A DNA stretch of 64,000 nt from a virus. The stretch spans positions 30,823 through 94,822 of IMG/VR virus record IMGVR_UViG_3300009059_000716; one strand, given 5' to 3'. Positions within the stretch are counted from its first letter, which is position 1; each line of letters starts with the position of its first letter. Under the pieces are notes generated by a model that was not told the DNA's origin, made no database searches, and saw only the letters and a list, made by a program, of their open reading frames with translations. Position numbers and translations under genes: made by a program. This document shows positions 46,411 through 55,142 of this stretch, one piece after another.

Positions 46411-46842
46411 ATGATGAAACAAATAGATAAAGATACATTATTCTCAATCTTCGAACAAGGAGATGAAGAAGTATACATGGAGCATGGAGTTAAAGATGTT
46501 CTAGACAATCCTTTTGTTTTAATGGGAATGATACTTAGAGGTTTAGAGAACTTTGAACTAATGGATATGATGTATAAAAGAAACTATCCAGAAGAATATG
46601 AGAATGTAAAGAACCTTATAAAATACAAATACTACAATAAGTTATATAGATACCTTACAAAAATAGACAGTAGGTGTTTTAAAGATGAGTATACAATAGG
46701 AGAGGCTTTTGATAGTGAGAATGTATATAAGGCTTTAGATGACCTAAGAGTATACTATGAAGTTATAGAGGAATACGAAAAATGTTCGGTTATAAAGAAT
46801 TTTAGAGAACTTTTAATAGATAAAGTTGTTACTTTAAAATAG
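46411..46842 (+). CDS. Unrecognised helical protein
   Basis: A 143-residue, all-helical charged protein (MMKQIDKDTLFSIFEQGDEE onward), with many Tyr/Lys/Glu. Either of two adjacent ATGs may be used. It lies beyond the divergent promoter of the minus-strand oxygenase. Function unknown. Confidence 0.55.
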   Translation: MMKQIDKDTLFSIFEQGDEEVYMEHGVKDVLDNPFVLMGMILRGLENFELMDMMYKRNYPEEYENVKNLIKYKYYNKLYRYLTKIDSRCFKDEYTIGEAFDSENVYKALDDLRVYYEVIEEYEKCSVIKNFRELLIDKVVTLK

Positions 46843-46862
46843 TTTTCTTATCTTTATGTATA
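46826..46862 (+). promoter_or_regulatory. Bacteroidota-type promoter
   Basis: TTG at 46826-46828 inside the end of the preceding gene, a 20-nt spacer, TATCTTTATG from 46849. It serves 46885. Confidence 0.6.
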
Positions 46863-46884
46863 GAAACAAAATAAAGGTTATATT

Positions 46885-47415
46885 ATGTCAAAAACTCAAG
46901 AGGGATTCAAAGTCACTAAGATATCCCCAGATCAAGCTTCTGAGCTTATTGCTTGCAATGATGACCAATTAGGTACCCCTGCAGCACACTTTACATTAAC
47001 ACCTTCCACTAATAGTAATTACCCGGCCTCTGAAGGATGGGAAGATGTTAGGTACTACACCAACCGACCCAGGCATATACAAATGCCAAAAGGTATTACT
47101 AACTGTCAATGGATATACATCCTCTCTAATGAAACGATGCCCGGTCTTGTTAAGATTGGCTTTACAAAGAATAAACCTTCGGAGAGAGTTAAGCAGATCA
47201 ATGCTGCGACAGGAGTCGCATTAGACTTCTCGGTCGAATGGGCTTACCCTTGCTTTAACGCACATGATCTTGAAAAAGAGATACATATCTACCTTGAGAA
47301 TCAAGGCTTCCGAGTAAATAAAAAGAAGGAATTCTTTAATATTACGATTGAACAGGCAAGATCTGTTATCGAACGTATAGGAGAACCTTATAGGATGGAA
47401 GTATTCCAAGACTAA
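46885..47415 (+). CDS. T5orf172/GIY-YIG-like domain protein
   Basis: A 176-residue protein. WIYILSNETMPGLVKIGFTK followed by SERVKQINAATGV is the T5orf172/MUG113 signature (GIY-YIG superfamily), with LEKEIHIYLENQGFRVNKKK and EFFNI as the later acidic and aromatic blocks. The N-terminal 60 residues are a separate unassigned region. It is a second member of this family besides the gene at 32853. A role in DNA processing is possible. Confidence 0.75.
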   Translation: MSKTQEGFKVTKISPDQASELIACNDDQLGTPAAHFTLTPSTNSNYPASEGWEDVRYYTNRPRHIQMPKGITNCQWIYILSNETMPGLVKIGFTKNKPSERVKQINAATGVALDFSVEWAYPCFNAHDLEKEIHIYLENQGFRVNKKKEFFNITIEQARSVIERIGEPYRMEVFQD

Positions 47416-47417
47416 AA

Positions 47418-47482
47418 ACTTCGTGGCAACTTCGCGCGTTTTGCGCGGCGGCGTAGCCGTTATATTTTCCATATAAAGCGCC
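47418..47482 (+). other. GC-rich hairpin region, possible diverged inverted copy of the RNA element
   Basis: Contains GCGCG/CGCGC and GGC-TAG-type hairpins, CAACTTCG and AAAGCGCCC. The last two match the reverse complement of the elements at 43140 and 44442 in order. Homology is uncertain. Confidence 0.35.
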
Positions 47483-47489
47483 CAAAAAG

Positions 47490-47521
47490 TTGCACACCTG
47501 CTTTTTTCTTCTTATATTTAG
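47490..47521 (+). promoter_or_regulatory. Bacteroidota-type promoter
   Basis: TTG at 47490-47492, a 20-nt spacer, TATATTTAG from 47513. It serves 47539. Confidence 0.75.
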
Positions 47522-47538
47522 TAAACAAAATAAAGGTT

Positions 47539-48144
47539 ATGTATAAATTTAATGTTTTTCTGCTATTAGTAGCGGCTTCTTTACTATCTTGTTCACCTTC
47601 CGACGACTTTTCTCCTACTTGTCCATCTGGAGATTGTGAAGCAGGGGTTGTTTTTCCTGTTCAACCGGATGAGAATGGGTACTACCATGTGAAATTAGAT
47701 TGGACTCGTGAGTATTTGCCTTATTTCTCGGTAGATGCTTATGCCGAACCTACTTCTCCGGAGTACCATTACAATAATTCACCTTTTGTAACTGCTAGAT
47801 TTGATTCTAATTTAGTCTGGACGATTGGTGATACGTTGGTTATGCCGGATTACTACTACAATCCATTCGGATCCGATAGAACTTCGTCGGGAACAGTGCT
47901 TCCAAGTGAAAAAATAGAGGTTTTACTCAATCAATTCAAAGGAATTCAAGTAAATGTTGCACAAAACACCGAAATTTACTTTTCAGATAAGGGAAATTCA
48001 AAACTATACACAAAAAGAGTACTTGGACCATTCCCTCCAGAGTCAATTGGGGATACTATTACCCTATATATGGAGGTATTTTGGGATGCAGGAGTGGAAT
48101 CTCAAATAAAAAACCACTACAGACAAAAATTTATTGTAGAGTAG
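47539..48144 (+). CDS. Lipoprotein of unknown function
   Basis: A 201-residue protein with a lipoprotein signal, MYKFNVFLLLVAASLLSC (Cys18). Two early cysteines (CPSGDC) follow the lipid Cys. The body is beta-rich and aromatic, like small surface domains of Bacteroidota lipoproteins, but no motif is recognised. Standard AAAGGTTATG leader and own promoter. One of four phage lipoproteins in the window; host-surface modification is a reasonable guess. Confidence 0.7.
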   Translation: MYKFNVFLLLVAASLLSCSPSDDFSPTCPSGDCEAGVVFPVQPDENGYYHVKLDWTREYLPYFSVDAYAEPTSPEYHYNNSPFVTARFDSNLVWTIGDTLVMPDYYYNPFGSDRTSSGTVLPSEKIEVLLNQFKGIQVNVAQNTEIYFSDKGNSKLYTKRVLGPFPPESIGDTITLYMEVFWDAGVESQIKNHYRQKFIVE

Positions 48145-48175
48145 TTGATTCTTTAAATTATTTTTCATACCTTCA
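48145..48175 (+). promoter_or_regulatory. Bacteroidota-type promoter
   Basis: TTG at 48145-48147 directly after the TAG stop, a 20-nt spacer, TACCTTCATA from 48168. Serves 48312 through a long AT-rich leader. Confidence 0.6.
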
Positions 48176-48311
48176 TATTATATAATTAATAAAATATATA
48201 TAAGTATATAAATATATATAAATAATAACTATATAATCAATAATAAAATAGAATATAATAATATATTAATAGTATATATAATATAAATTTAATAAATACA
48301 AAAGGTTATCT
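48176..48311 (+). other. Very AT-rich leader
   Basis: About 135 bases of almost pure A/T with repeated ATATATAA units before the gene at 48312, ending AAAAGGTTATCTATG. No open frame. It may be an easily melted region, origin-like, or simply a long leader. Confidence 0.4.
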
Positions 48312-49046
48312 ATGTTACAAGCAGAACAAATTCAAGGCAATTGGGATAAACATATTAAGATTGTTAACCACTATATTACCGGAGAACGTAAGGAAAAGGT
48401 ATTAGCTATGTTGGAAAAACTTTCCGATATCTACGTTATGGCTCCTGCTAGCGGTAAATCTTGGTACCATAATGCTTTTCCCGGTGGATATGTTGACCAT
48501 GTTAATAGAGTTGTTCAATATGCCGTAAAACAGAAAGACCTTTACCTTCAAATGGGTGGGATAGTAGACTTTTCCGATGAAGAGTTAGTATTTGCTGCTT
48601 TATTTCATGATTTAGGTAAGATAGGTGATGGAGAGGGTCCAAATTATATTCCTCAAACTGATAAATGGAGACAAGATAAGTTATCTGAGATGTATACGCC
48701 TAATCCTGATTTAGACTTTATGCTTATACCGGACAGATCTCTATTTTTACTTCAGAAGTTTGGCGTTACAGTTAACCAAAAGGAATACTTAGGTATCAGA
48801 TGTCATGATGGTGTGTTTGACGATGCTAATAAAGCTTATTTCTTTAGCAATCAAGAATCTTCCAGACAAAAGACAGCTTTGATATCTATTTTACATTCAG
48901 CTGACTTTTTAGCTTCTAAGGTGGAGTATGATATGTGGAAATCACAAGGTGGTACTACTAAACCAAAAAGTGAAAAGATTACTTCTTCGACAGGAAGACC
49001 GGTAAAAGCTTCAGAAGGTCTAACTAACATGTTAAAAAACTTATAA
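48312..49046 (+). CDS. HD-domain phosphohydrolase
   Basis: A 244-residue protein of the HD superfamily. FPGGYVDHVNRVVQYA gives the first His, VFAALFHDLGKIGDG is the HD doublet (residues 99-100), and ISILHSADFLASK carries the last metal-ligand Asp. Such enzymes hydrolyse nucleotides or cyclic nucleotides. Phage members include nucleotidases and anti-signalling phosphodiesterases. The substrate is not deducible. It leads the late-type cluster. Confidence 0.85.
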   Translation: MLQAEQIQGNWDKHIKIVNHYITGERKEKVLAMLEKLSDIYVMAPASGKSWYHNAFPGGYVDHVNRVVQYAVKQKDLYLQMGGIVDFSDEELVFAALFHDLGKIGDGEGPNYIPQTDKWRQDKLSEMYTPNPDLDFMLIPDRSLFLLQKFGVTVNQKEYLGIRCHDGVFDDANKAYFFSNQESSRQKTALISILHSADFLASKVEYDMWKSQGGTTKPKSEKITSSTGRPVKASEGLTNMLKNL

Positions 49047-49048
49047 TA

Positions 49049-49354
49049 ATGGTACAGTACATAGTAATTACAGTATTAGTTGTATTCTCCGGAATTTTAT
49101 CTTATCTTATATATAACCTACTAAGAAAAGTAGAGAAATATGAAGATATAACCTTAGATCAAACTAAATACTTACAGAACATATCGAACATAATAGCAGA
49201 ATCTCAACAACACCTTTCAAAGTTAGATGAAAATGGGGTATTTCAATCTGATGATGAGGTTGGAGAATTCTTTAAACAAATGCAAGCAATACAGACTGAG
49301 CTAGACAAATACATGCTCCCCGAAAACTATGGCAAGGAAGAAATCCAAAGCTAA
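49049..49354 (+). CDS. Membrane-anchored coiled-coil protein
   Basis: A 101-residue protein with an N-terminal membrane segment (residues 3-23, YIVITVLVVFSGILSYLIY) and a helical, acidic rest with heptad features. It overlaps the sigma gene by 26 bases. Function unknown. Confidence 0.6.
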   Translation: MVQYIVITVLVVFSGILSYLIYNLLRKVEKYEDITLDQTKYLQNISNIIAESQQHLSKLDENGVFQSDDEVGEFFKQMQAIQTELDKYMLPENYGKEEIQS

Positions 49355-50033
49355 CTACTTTACCTCAGAAACAGAAGATTATATAGTAAAATATAACCAA
49401 TCAACTGATCACGATTACAGAGCTAAAATATTTACAGACCACATTTATTTACCGTTTTATAAATTAGCGGAAAATATAATACATACATTTAAATTCTACT
49501 ACACGGATGTAGAGCGGATAGAAGACCTCAAACACGAGGTCGTTTCTGTTTTACTTGAACAGAAGATAGATAAGTTCGATCCTACGAACGGAGCTAAAGC
49601 ATATTCTTATTTTGGTACAATAGTTAAAAGATGGTTAATTAACTACAATAATATTAACTACAAAAAACTAAAACAGATAGGTTCCTTTTCTGATATAGAA
49701 GAATCATATGAAACAACAGGAGACCCAGATTTTTCTAACGCTAGGACATTGAGTACATTTGTAGACGAATGGGTTGAAGAGATGTATAACGAAATTGATT
49801 ATATATTTCCTAAATCTGATGAGTTAAAAATAGCAGATGCTGTTTTGACTATATTTAAAACAAGGAACGATTTAGATATATTTAAGAAAAAAGCTTTATA
49901 TATCTATATAAGAGAAATGACTGATTGCGAAACACCGCAACTAACTAAAGTATTAAATGTACTTAAAAGTAATTTCTACGAAAAATACCAACATTACTAC
50001 GATCTAGGTCTTCTTTCCCGAAAACCATTGTAA
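49329..50033 (+). CDS. T4 gp55-like late sigma factor
   Basis: A 234-residue protein. EDLKHEVVSVLLEQKIDKFD, then GAKAYSYFGTIVKRWLINYN, is the sigma-70 region-2-like signature of gp55-type late sigma factors: acidic helix, FDPxNGxxAYSYF, basic helix. There is no region 4, as in gp55. It would direct host RNA polymerase to late promoters of the structural genes. It begins within the preceding gene and sits just before the baseplate cluster. Recognised by motif; a clamp/co-activator gene (gp45/gp33) is not in the window. Confidence 0.8.
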   Translation: MARKKSKANYFTSETEDYIVKYNQSTDHDYRAKIFTDHIYLPFYKLAENIIHTFKFYYTDVERIEDLKHEVVSVLLEQKIDKFDPTNGAKAYSYFGTIVKRWLINYNNINYKKLKQIGSFSDIEESYETTGDPDFSNARTLSTFVDEWVEEMYNEIDYIFPKSDELKIADAVLTIFKTRNDLDIFKKKALYIYIREMTDCETPQLTKVLNVLKSNFYEKYQHYYDLGLLSRKPL

Positions 50034-50059
50034 CTCTATTTATAATAAAACTATAAACT

Positions 50060-50437
50060 ATGAGTTTAGATAAAGAAATATTTAATGGAAAGACCCTATC
50101 AGATCTTTTCGGAGAAATCTACGATAACTCTAAAGATACAAGATCACAAGTTCAAGGGTTAATTAGAGAGTTAAAACCTCTAATAGAGAACATAGGAGAT
50201 GCGACTTTAATCGTCCCTATGATAAAAGAATACATGGAGATAGGTGTAAAGAATGACGACGCTTTAATTAAGATGGCCACAATCATTCAAAGGATAGTAA
50301 GCGCAGAATCTAAAGGTGAGTCTGCAAGTGATTTTGATTTCTCAGATTTACAAGATTTGTTAGAAGAACAGAATCAAATAGAGGCTGAATTAGAATCAGT
50401 TAAGAAAGAAGAAGAGACGGATGAATCTATCAACTAG
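50060..50437 (+). CDS. Unrecognised helical protein of the late cluster
   Basis: A 125-residue acidic all-helical protein (SDLFGEIYDNSKDTRSQVQG onward) ending in a Glu-rich coiled-coil tail. It overlaps the next structural gene by 17 bases. The preceding CTATTTATAATAAAAC (50036-50051) resembles the late-type AT motif. Virion assembly or chaperone role possible. Confidence 0.55.
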   Translation: MSLDKEIFNGKTLSDLFGEIYDNSKDTRSQVQGLIRELKPLIENIGDATLIVPMIKEYMEIGVKNDDALIKMATIIQRIVSAESKGESASDFDFSDLQDLLEEQNQIEAELESVKKEEETDESIN

Positions 50438-51578
50438 TTTTTCCAGTAATTTAAACTCAGCTAACAGGTTACCGGCAAATAACCTTGCTTTAATCCCTGT
50501 ACGTGTCATCGATGTGATTATGGATGAAACTCATCCTGAGTATAATAAGTACGGAAAAACTAAATGTATTGGAGCCATTAAATATCAACCAGTAGATAAA
50601 AAGCTAAACAGCGACAATACCGAAACACTACCTATTGCTTTTCCTTCTAGTGCAACTTTAAGAACGATCCCACTAGTAAACGAAATAGTACTTCTTACCT
50701 CAGCTCCTGACGAAGAGTCTTCTAATGAGAAGTCTACTAGTTCTACTTTTTATTATATATCTATCATATCTGTTTGGAATCATCCCCACCATAATGCCTC
50801 CCCAGACGGTGTTTCTACATCTAAGGTAGATTTAGGGAATGACTTTAAAGAGAAAAACAACATAAACCCTCTACAGCCGTACCCAGGAGATGTTTTAGTA
50901 GAAGGGAGACAAGGTCAATCCATACGATTGTCTGGTACTAAACATTTTAAGAATATATATACCAACCAATCTAATGAAGGAGATCCTTTTACTATTATAA
51001 GTAATGGCCAAAAGAAGACTGAAAATGGTTCTGATTACATTGAAGAAGATATAAACGAAGATGAATCTTCGATATATCTTGTTTCTAATCACACAGTTCC
51101 GTTAAAACAAGCTAGAGATAAGATAAAAGCTTGGAAGAAAGCTCCAATAAAAGCAGATAAGTATGAAGGTTCACAAGTAGTTGTGAATGGAGGAAGACTT
51201 TATTTTAATTCAAAAGAAGAAAGCATCTTATTTTCAAGTAAAGAAGCTTTCGGAGTTACCTCTAAAAACATTAATTTAGATGCTAAAGACTATATAGCAC
51301 TAGATGCAGAAAAAATATACTTAGGGGAAAAAGCTTTAGTTGAAGAATACGAACCTGTACTATTAGGGGAGTCAACAGAACAGTTTTTAAGTGAATTACT
51401 ATACAATTTAAAAGAACTAGCTAAAGATTTAGTAAAAGCTAAAACTATAGACGGTAAAATTATCCCTAATTTAATATTAAGAGGTAAATTACTTGAAGCA
51501 GGAATGAAAAGCTTAGAGGCACAAATTAACCCCGGAGGAAAATCACAACTCAAATCCAGAAAAGTATACACTGAATAA
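50421..51578 (+). CDS. Baseplate hub/spike candidate with OB-fold domain
   Basis: A 385-residue protein. The N-terminal ~130 residues (VRVIDVIMDETHPEYNKYGK and following beta-rich stretch with PLVNEIVLL) have the pattern of the OB-fold of gp5/VgrG-type baseplate spikes. A Ser/Asn-rich loop and an ESILFSSKEAFGVTSKNINL beta-repeat region (about 265-300) fit a spike-like prism. It opens the baseplate cluster and touches the next gene. No lysozyme domain is visible. Structural call is inferred. Confidence 0.55.
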   Translation: MNLSTSFSSNLNSANRLPANNLALIPVRVIDVIMDETHPEYNKYGKTKCIGAIKYQPVDKKLNSDNTETLPIAFPSSATLRTIPLVNEIVLLTSAPDEESSNEKSTSSTFYYISIISVWNHPHHNASPDGVSTSKVDLGNDFKEKNNINPLQPYPGDVLVEGRQGQSIRLSGTKHFKNIYTNQSNEGDPFTIISNGQKKTENGSDYIEEDINEDESSIYLVSNHTVPLKQARDKIKAWKKAPIKADKYEGSQVVVNGGRLYFNSKEESILFSSKEAFGVTSKNINLDAKDYIALDAEKIYLGEKALVEEYEPVLLGESTEQFLSELLYNLKELAKDLVKAKTIDGKIIPNLILRGKLLEAGMKSLEAQINPGGKSQLKSRKVYTE

Positions 51579-52420
51579 TGCCACACGGATATTTAAAAGA
51601 ATTTAAAAGTTTACTAGCTCAATTTGCTGCCTTTAAAATAGGAGATCTTGAAGCTATGGCTATACAGTATGCTAATACCAAAGTAAATGAAATTATAAAC
51701 GAATTACTTAATCAATGTCCGCCGCCTGAAGTTTTAAAGCAAATGGGTAAGACTGTTGACAATGTAAACAGTCTAATGAATAAGGTAGATAGACAAGTAG
51801 GGCAATTAGAAAAACTTCCAAAAAAATTAGATAAGCCAATCAAAGCGGGTAAGATAATAGTAGAGGTACTTTCACACATGCCGCTACCTTCGACTATTGG
51901 AGGACCAGGCCCGATAGGTGTAATATTTTCAGTACCGACAGGAGTCATACAGGCACAAGCACAACTACTAACGTTTACTTCTAATATGATTAACACATTA
52001 GAAAATGACCAGACAGCTATCAAGGATCTGTTATCATCTGCCTCCGGTATATTTTCCCCAGTTCGAACTAAGCTTAGTAGAATAGAAAGGTTACTGGCTA
52101 GATGTGCTTCCAATCCAAATCTATCAGATGAAGATAGAAAAAAAATATTAGAAGGTTTACAGGATAAAAATACTGGAACCTCAGGTACAACTGCCGGAGG
52201 AAAAGGAAAAGGAGTGGAGTATACTTCCAATATTAATGGAAATACATACACTATATCCATTGTAACAAATACCGAGACAGGTATAAGTGTACCACAAAGA
52301 CAAGCAGTAGCTAAAGATTTTAGAGGAATTATAGTAATAAAAGGCCCTTTATCTTTTGCAAGCTCTGAGCAAGTCTTAATAGATGAATTAAAATTTAGAA
52401 TAGATAATCAACTTCCATAA
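51578..52420 (+). CDS. Virion/tail structural protein candidate
   Basis: A 280-residue protein: helical N-terminal part (residues 1-60), a Gly/Pro-rich middle with hydrophobic helices (GGPGPIGVIFSVPTGVIQAQ), a long helical stretch and a C-terminal beta-rich domain with a Gly-rich linker (TSGTTAGGKGKG, about 208-219). It lies between the hub candidate and the gp25-like gene, hence probably baseplate. Function not recognised. Confidence 0.5.
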   Translation: MPHGYLKEFKSLLAQFAAFKIGDLEAMAIQYANTKVNEIINELLNQCPPPEVLKQMGKTVDNVNSLMNKVDRQVGQLEKLPKKLDKPIKAGKIIVEVLSHMPLPSTIGGPGPIGVIFSVPTGVIQAQAQLLTFTSNMINTLENDQTAIKDLLSSASGIFSPVRTKLSRIERLLARCASNPNLSDEDRKKILEGLQDKNTGTSGTTAGGKGKGVEYTSNINGNTYTISIVTNTETGISVPQRQAVAKDFRGIIVIKGPLSFASSEQVLIDELKFRIDNQLP

Positions 52421-52437
52421 ACTAACTATTTATATAT

Positions 52438-52920
52438 ATGAAACTCGATCAACTTAGAAAGATAATCAGAGAAGAAGTGAGAGCCGCTGTTAAGGAAGAG
52501 TTACAAGAAGTAATGAACGAAGCAGTTAAAGCAGCTAGCACACCTACAGGATTACAACCAGCTCCTATAGCAGGAGAGACCTCATGGTCAGCACCGAAAA
52601 AACCTTCAAGACAGGATTTAGCAGAAATGATGGGCTTATCTGATATGAAACCAAAGACAACTAATTTAAAGTTCGACGATCCAATCCAAGAGATGTTAAA
52701 TCAAACTAAAAATAATATGTCTGGAGAGGAGTATAAGAATGTTATGAACTTTGATTCGTCAATGGTACAGAAACCAAGCTTCGCTTCCTCTATGGCTAAT
52801 CAAATGGGAATGACATCACCGGAAAATATGCCCGGTTTAGATATATCTCAATTAAGTTTTGTAAAAAAAGCTAAAAAGGTTTTAGATCTAGCTAACGAAA
52901 AAAGTAGTAATAGACTATAA
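52438..52920 (+). CDS. Unrecognised late protein with N-terminal amphipathic helix
   Basis: A 160-residue protein. It opens with a charged helix (MKLDQLRKIIREEVRAAVKE), then Pro/Ser/Met-rich low-complexity sequence and short helices. An AT motif CTATTTATATATATG (52426-52440) lies right at the start codon. One base overlaps the gp25-like gene. Possibly an assembly or scaffold factor. Confidence 0.5.
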   Translation: MKLDQLRKIIREEVRAAVKEELQEVMNEAVKAASTPTGLQPAPIAGETSWSAPKKPSRQDLAEMMGLSDMKPKTTNLKFDDPIQEMLNQTKNNMSGEEYKNVMNFDSSMVQKPSFASSMANQMGMTSPENMPGLDISQLSFVKKAKKVLDLANEKSSNRL

Positions 52921-53330
52921 TGGCATTTCAAATTCAAAAAATATACCCTCTAGATTTAGAACCTAGAAAAGCTATCGGAGTAGATTTACCTTTCTCTGGT
53001 AAAGCTGTATTTAATTCTAATTACTTAACTAAGGATGCTATTAGGAACAACCTAATTAATTATTTTTTGACTAATAAAGGTGAAAGGTACCTAAACCCTT
53101 CCTTTGGCTCTAATATTAGAAAAATGCTGTTTGAGAATATAACTCAAGATACATTACAGGATATTAAAGAGATTATAGCTGAAGATTTAGCCACATACTT
53201 CCCAAGAGTGGTACCAAAAACATTTGAACTAACAGCTACACCGAACTCTAATACTGTTAGGTTTTATTTGAAGTATACAATAGCAGACACAAATATAGAA
53301 GATGAACTTCTAATTAATATCGACCAATAA
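52920..53330 (+). CDS. Baseplate wedge protein, GPW/gp25 family
   Basis: A 136-residue protein with the lysozyme-like GPW/gp25 core: DAIRNNLINYFLTNKGERYL then PSFGSNIRKMLFE. This is the conserved NL-x-x-L-L-T-x-x-GeR-x-x-x-P-x-fGs-x-l block found from T4 gp25 to P2 gpW and type VI secretion TssE. It links the hub to the wedge and the sheath start. Position directly before a baseplate-J gene is the standard order. Confidence 0.9.
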   Translation: MAFQIQKIYPLDLEPRKAIGVDLPFSGKAVFNSNYLTKDAIRNNLINYFLTNKGERYLNPSFGSNIRKMLFENITQDTLQDIKEIIAEDLATYFPRVVPKTFELTATPNSNTVRFYLKYTIADTNIEDELLINIDQ

Positions 53331-55141
53331 TGGCAGAAGAAAGAGACATAAAGTATATTAATAAAGACTTTTCTGATTTTAGAAATCAATTAGTGGAGTA
53401 CGCTAAAAACTACTTTCCTGATAGCTACAACGATTTTTCTCCTACCTCACCCGGTATGATGTTTATCGAAATGGCTTCTTATGTTGGAGATGTACTGTCC
53501 TTTTACCAGGACACCCAGCTTCAAGAAACATACTTAACCTATGCTAAAGACCCTAAAAACCTATATGCTTTAGCATATATGATGGGATATAAACCTAAAG
53601 TAACCGGAGTAGCAGAAGTCGATATCGAGATCTCACAGATTATAGATGCTACCGGTGGTAGTTATAACCCTAACTGGGATCAAGCAGCAATTTTACAGCC
53701 AAACGCTATTCTAAGATCCACCGATAGCTCACAAACTTCATTTATTATTGAACAGAGAGTAGACTTTTCTTATTCAAGCTCTTTCGATCCAACAGATGTT
53801 ATAATAAACAGCTTAGATTATTCAAACCTTCCAGAAAGCTACAAACTTACTAAAACAGTTAAAGCTATTTCAGGAGAAGTAAAAACTACTACACAAGCTA
53901 TAACTTCTGTAGAAAAGTTTAAAACCATAACTATTCAAGATAGTAATATAGTTAGGATATTAGAAGTAACTGACTCCGATAATAACGTATGGTACGAAGT
54001 TCCTTTTTTAGGTCAAGATACAATTTATGTTGATGAAGAGGCTACCTTTTCTACATCTAATGGACTACCACATACATTAAGTTTAAGAAAAGTTCCAAGA
54101 AGATTTGTTTCTAGGTTTCTTTCTAGCGGGTATTTACAACTTCAATTCGGAGCCGGTACAAATAGTAGTGATGATTCCGTTATATTACCCGACCCGTCAA
54201 ATTTAAATATAGGGAATAATAATGCAGATAGTACAATAGATAGAGCTTTTGATCCATCTAACTTTCTATATAGTAAATCTTACGGTATCGCACCTAGTAA
54301 TACCACATTAACAATTAAATACCTCACAGGTGGAGGAGTAACTGCTAACGTTCCTGCTAATACAATCACAGTAGCATCTAATGTAACAATATCTCCATCA
54401 TTTGCAACACTCACCTACAACAACCCTAAACCAGCAGCTGGAGGAAGAGATGGTGATACTGTAGAAGAATTAAGACAAAATTCTTTAAGAGCTTTCAACG
54501 AGCAAAATAGAGCAGTAACACTACAGGATTACACAGTAAGAGCATTATCATTACCTGGAAAATTTGGAAGTATAGCTAAAGCTTATGCTACTCAAGATCA
54601 ATTAACCAACACAAACAGCGTAGATTCAGTTCTATTAGACAATAACCCACTAGCTATTTCACTTTATGTACTATCTTACGATGTAAACAAAAAACTAGTT
54701 CAAGGCTCTGTAAAATTAAAAGAGAATTTAAAAACATACCTTTCTGAGTATATGCTACTCACAGACTCTATAAACATTAAAGACGCATTTATAGTAAATA
54801 TTGGCGTAAATTACGATATTATAGTGAGACCAGATTATAGCGGTAGAGATGTGCTCCTTAACTGTAACATAAAATTACAAGAGTTATTTAATATTACCAA
54901 ATGGACAATTAACCAACCGGTGAACTTATCGCAAATTTACTCTACTTTAGATAAAGTAAAAGGAGTACAAACAATACAGAATATAGAAGTAGTAAATAAA
55001 GCAGGAGGAAACTATAGTGCTTTCGGTTATGATGTAAAAGGAGCAACAAGAAATAACGTAGTTTACCCTTCTTATGATCCTTGTATATTTGAAGTAAAAT
55101 TCCCAGAACAGGATATTAAAGGAAGAATAACAACATTATAA
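53330..55141 (+). CDS. Baseplate wedge protein, baseplate-J/gp6 family
   Basis: A 603-residue protein. The start (DFRNQLVEYAKNYFPDSYND followed by SPGMMFIEMASYVGDVLSFY) is typical of T4 gp6-type wedge proteins. The C-terminal half contains the baseplate-J-type segment DTVEELRQNSLRAFNEQNRA, followed by VTLQDYTVRALSLPGKFGSI. It forms the wedge dimers of the contractile-tail baseplate. It touches the gp25-like gene. Confidence 0.9.
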   Translation: MAEERDIKYINKDFSDFRNQLVEYAKNYFPDSYNDFSPTSPGMMFIEMASYVGDVLSFYQDTQLQETYLTYAKDPKNLYALAYMMGYKPKVTGVAEVDIEISQIIDATGGSYNPNWDQAAILQPNAILRSTDSSQTSFIIEQRVDFSYSSSFDPTDVIINSLDYSNLPESYKLTKTVKAISGEVKTTTQAITSVEKFKTITIQDSNIVRILEVTDSDNNVWYEVPFLGQDTIYVDEEATFSTSNGLPHTLSLRKVPRRFVSRFLSSGYLQLQFGAGTNSSDDSVILPDPSNLNIGNNNADSTIDRAFDPSNFLYSKSYGIAPSNTTLTIKYLTGGGVTANVPANTITVASNVTISPSFATLTYNNPKPAAGGRDGDTVEELRQNSLRAFNEQNRAVTLQDYTVRALSLPGKFGSIAKAYATQDQLTNTNSVDSVLLDNNPLAISLYVLSYDVNKKLVQGSVKLKENLKTYLSEYMLLTDSINIKDAFIVNIGVNYDIIVRPDYSGRDVLLNCNIKLQELFNITKWTINQPVNLSQIYSTLDKVKGVQTIQNIEVVNKAGGNYSAFGYDVKGATRNNVVYPSYDPCIFEVKFPEQDIKGRITTL

Positions 55142-55142
55142 T

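Noticed and set aside
51712-52260. Long minus-strand frame opposite a structural gene
   Set aside because: It is fully inside a plus-strand virion gene, has no promoter or motif, and its sequence looks like a shadow of that gene.
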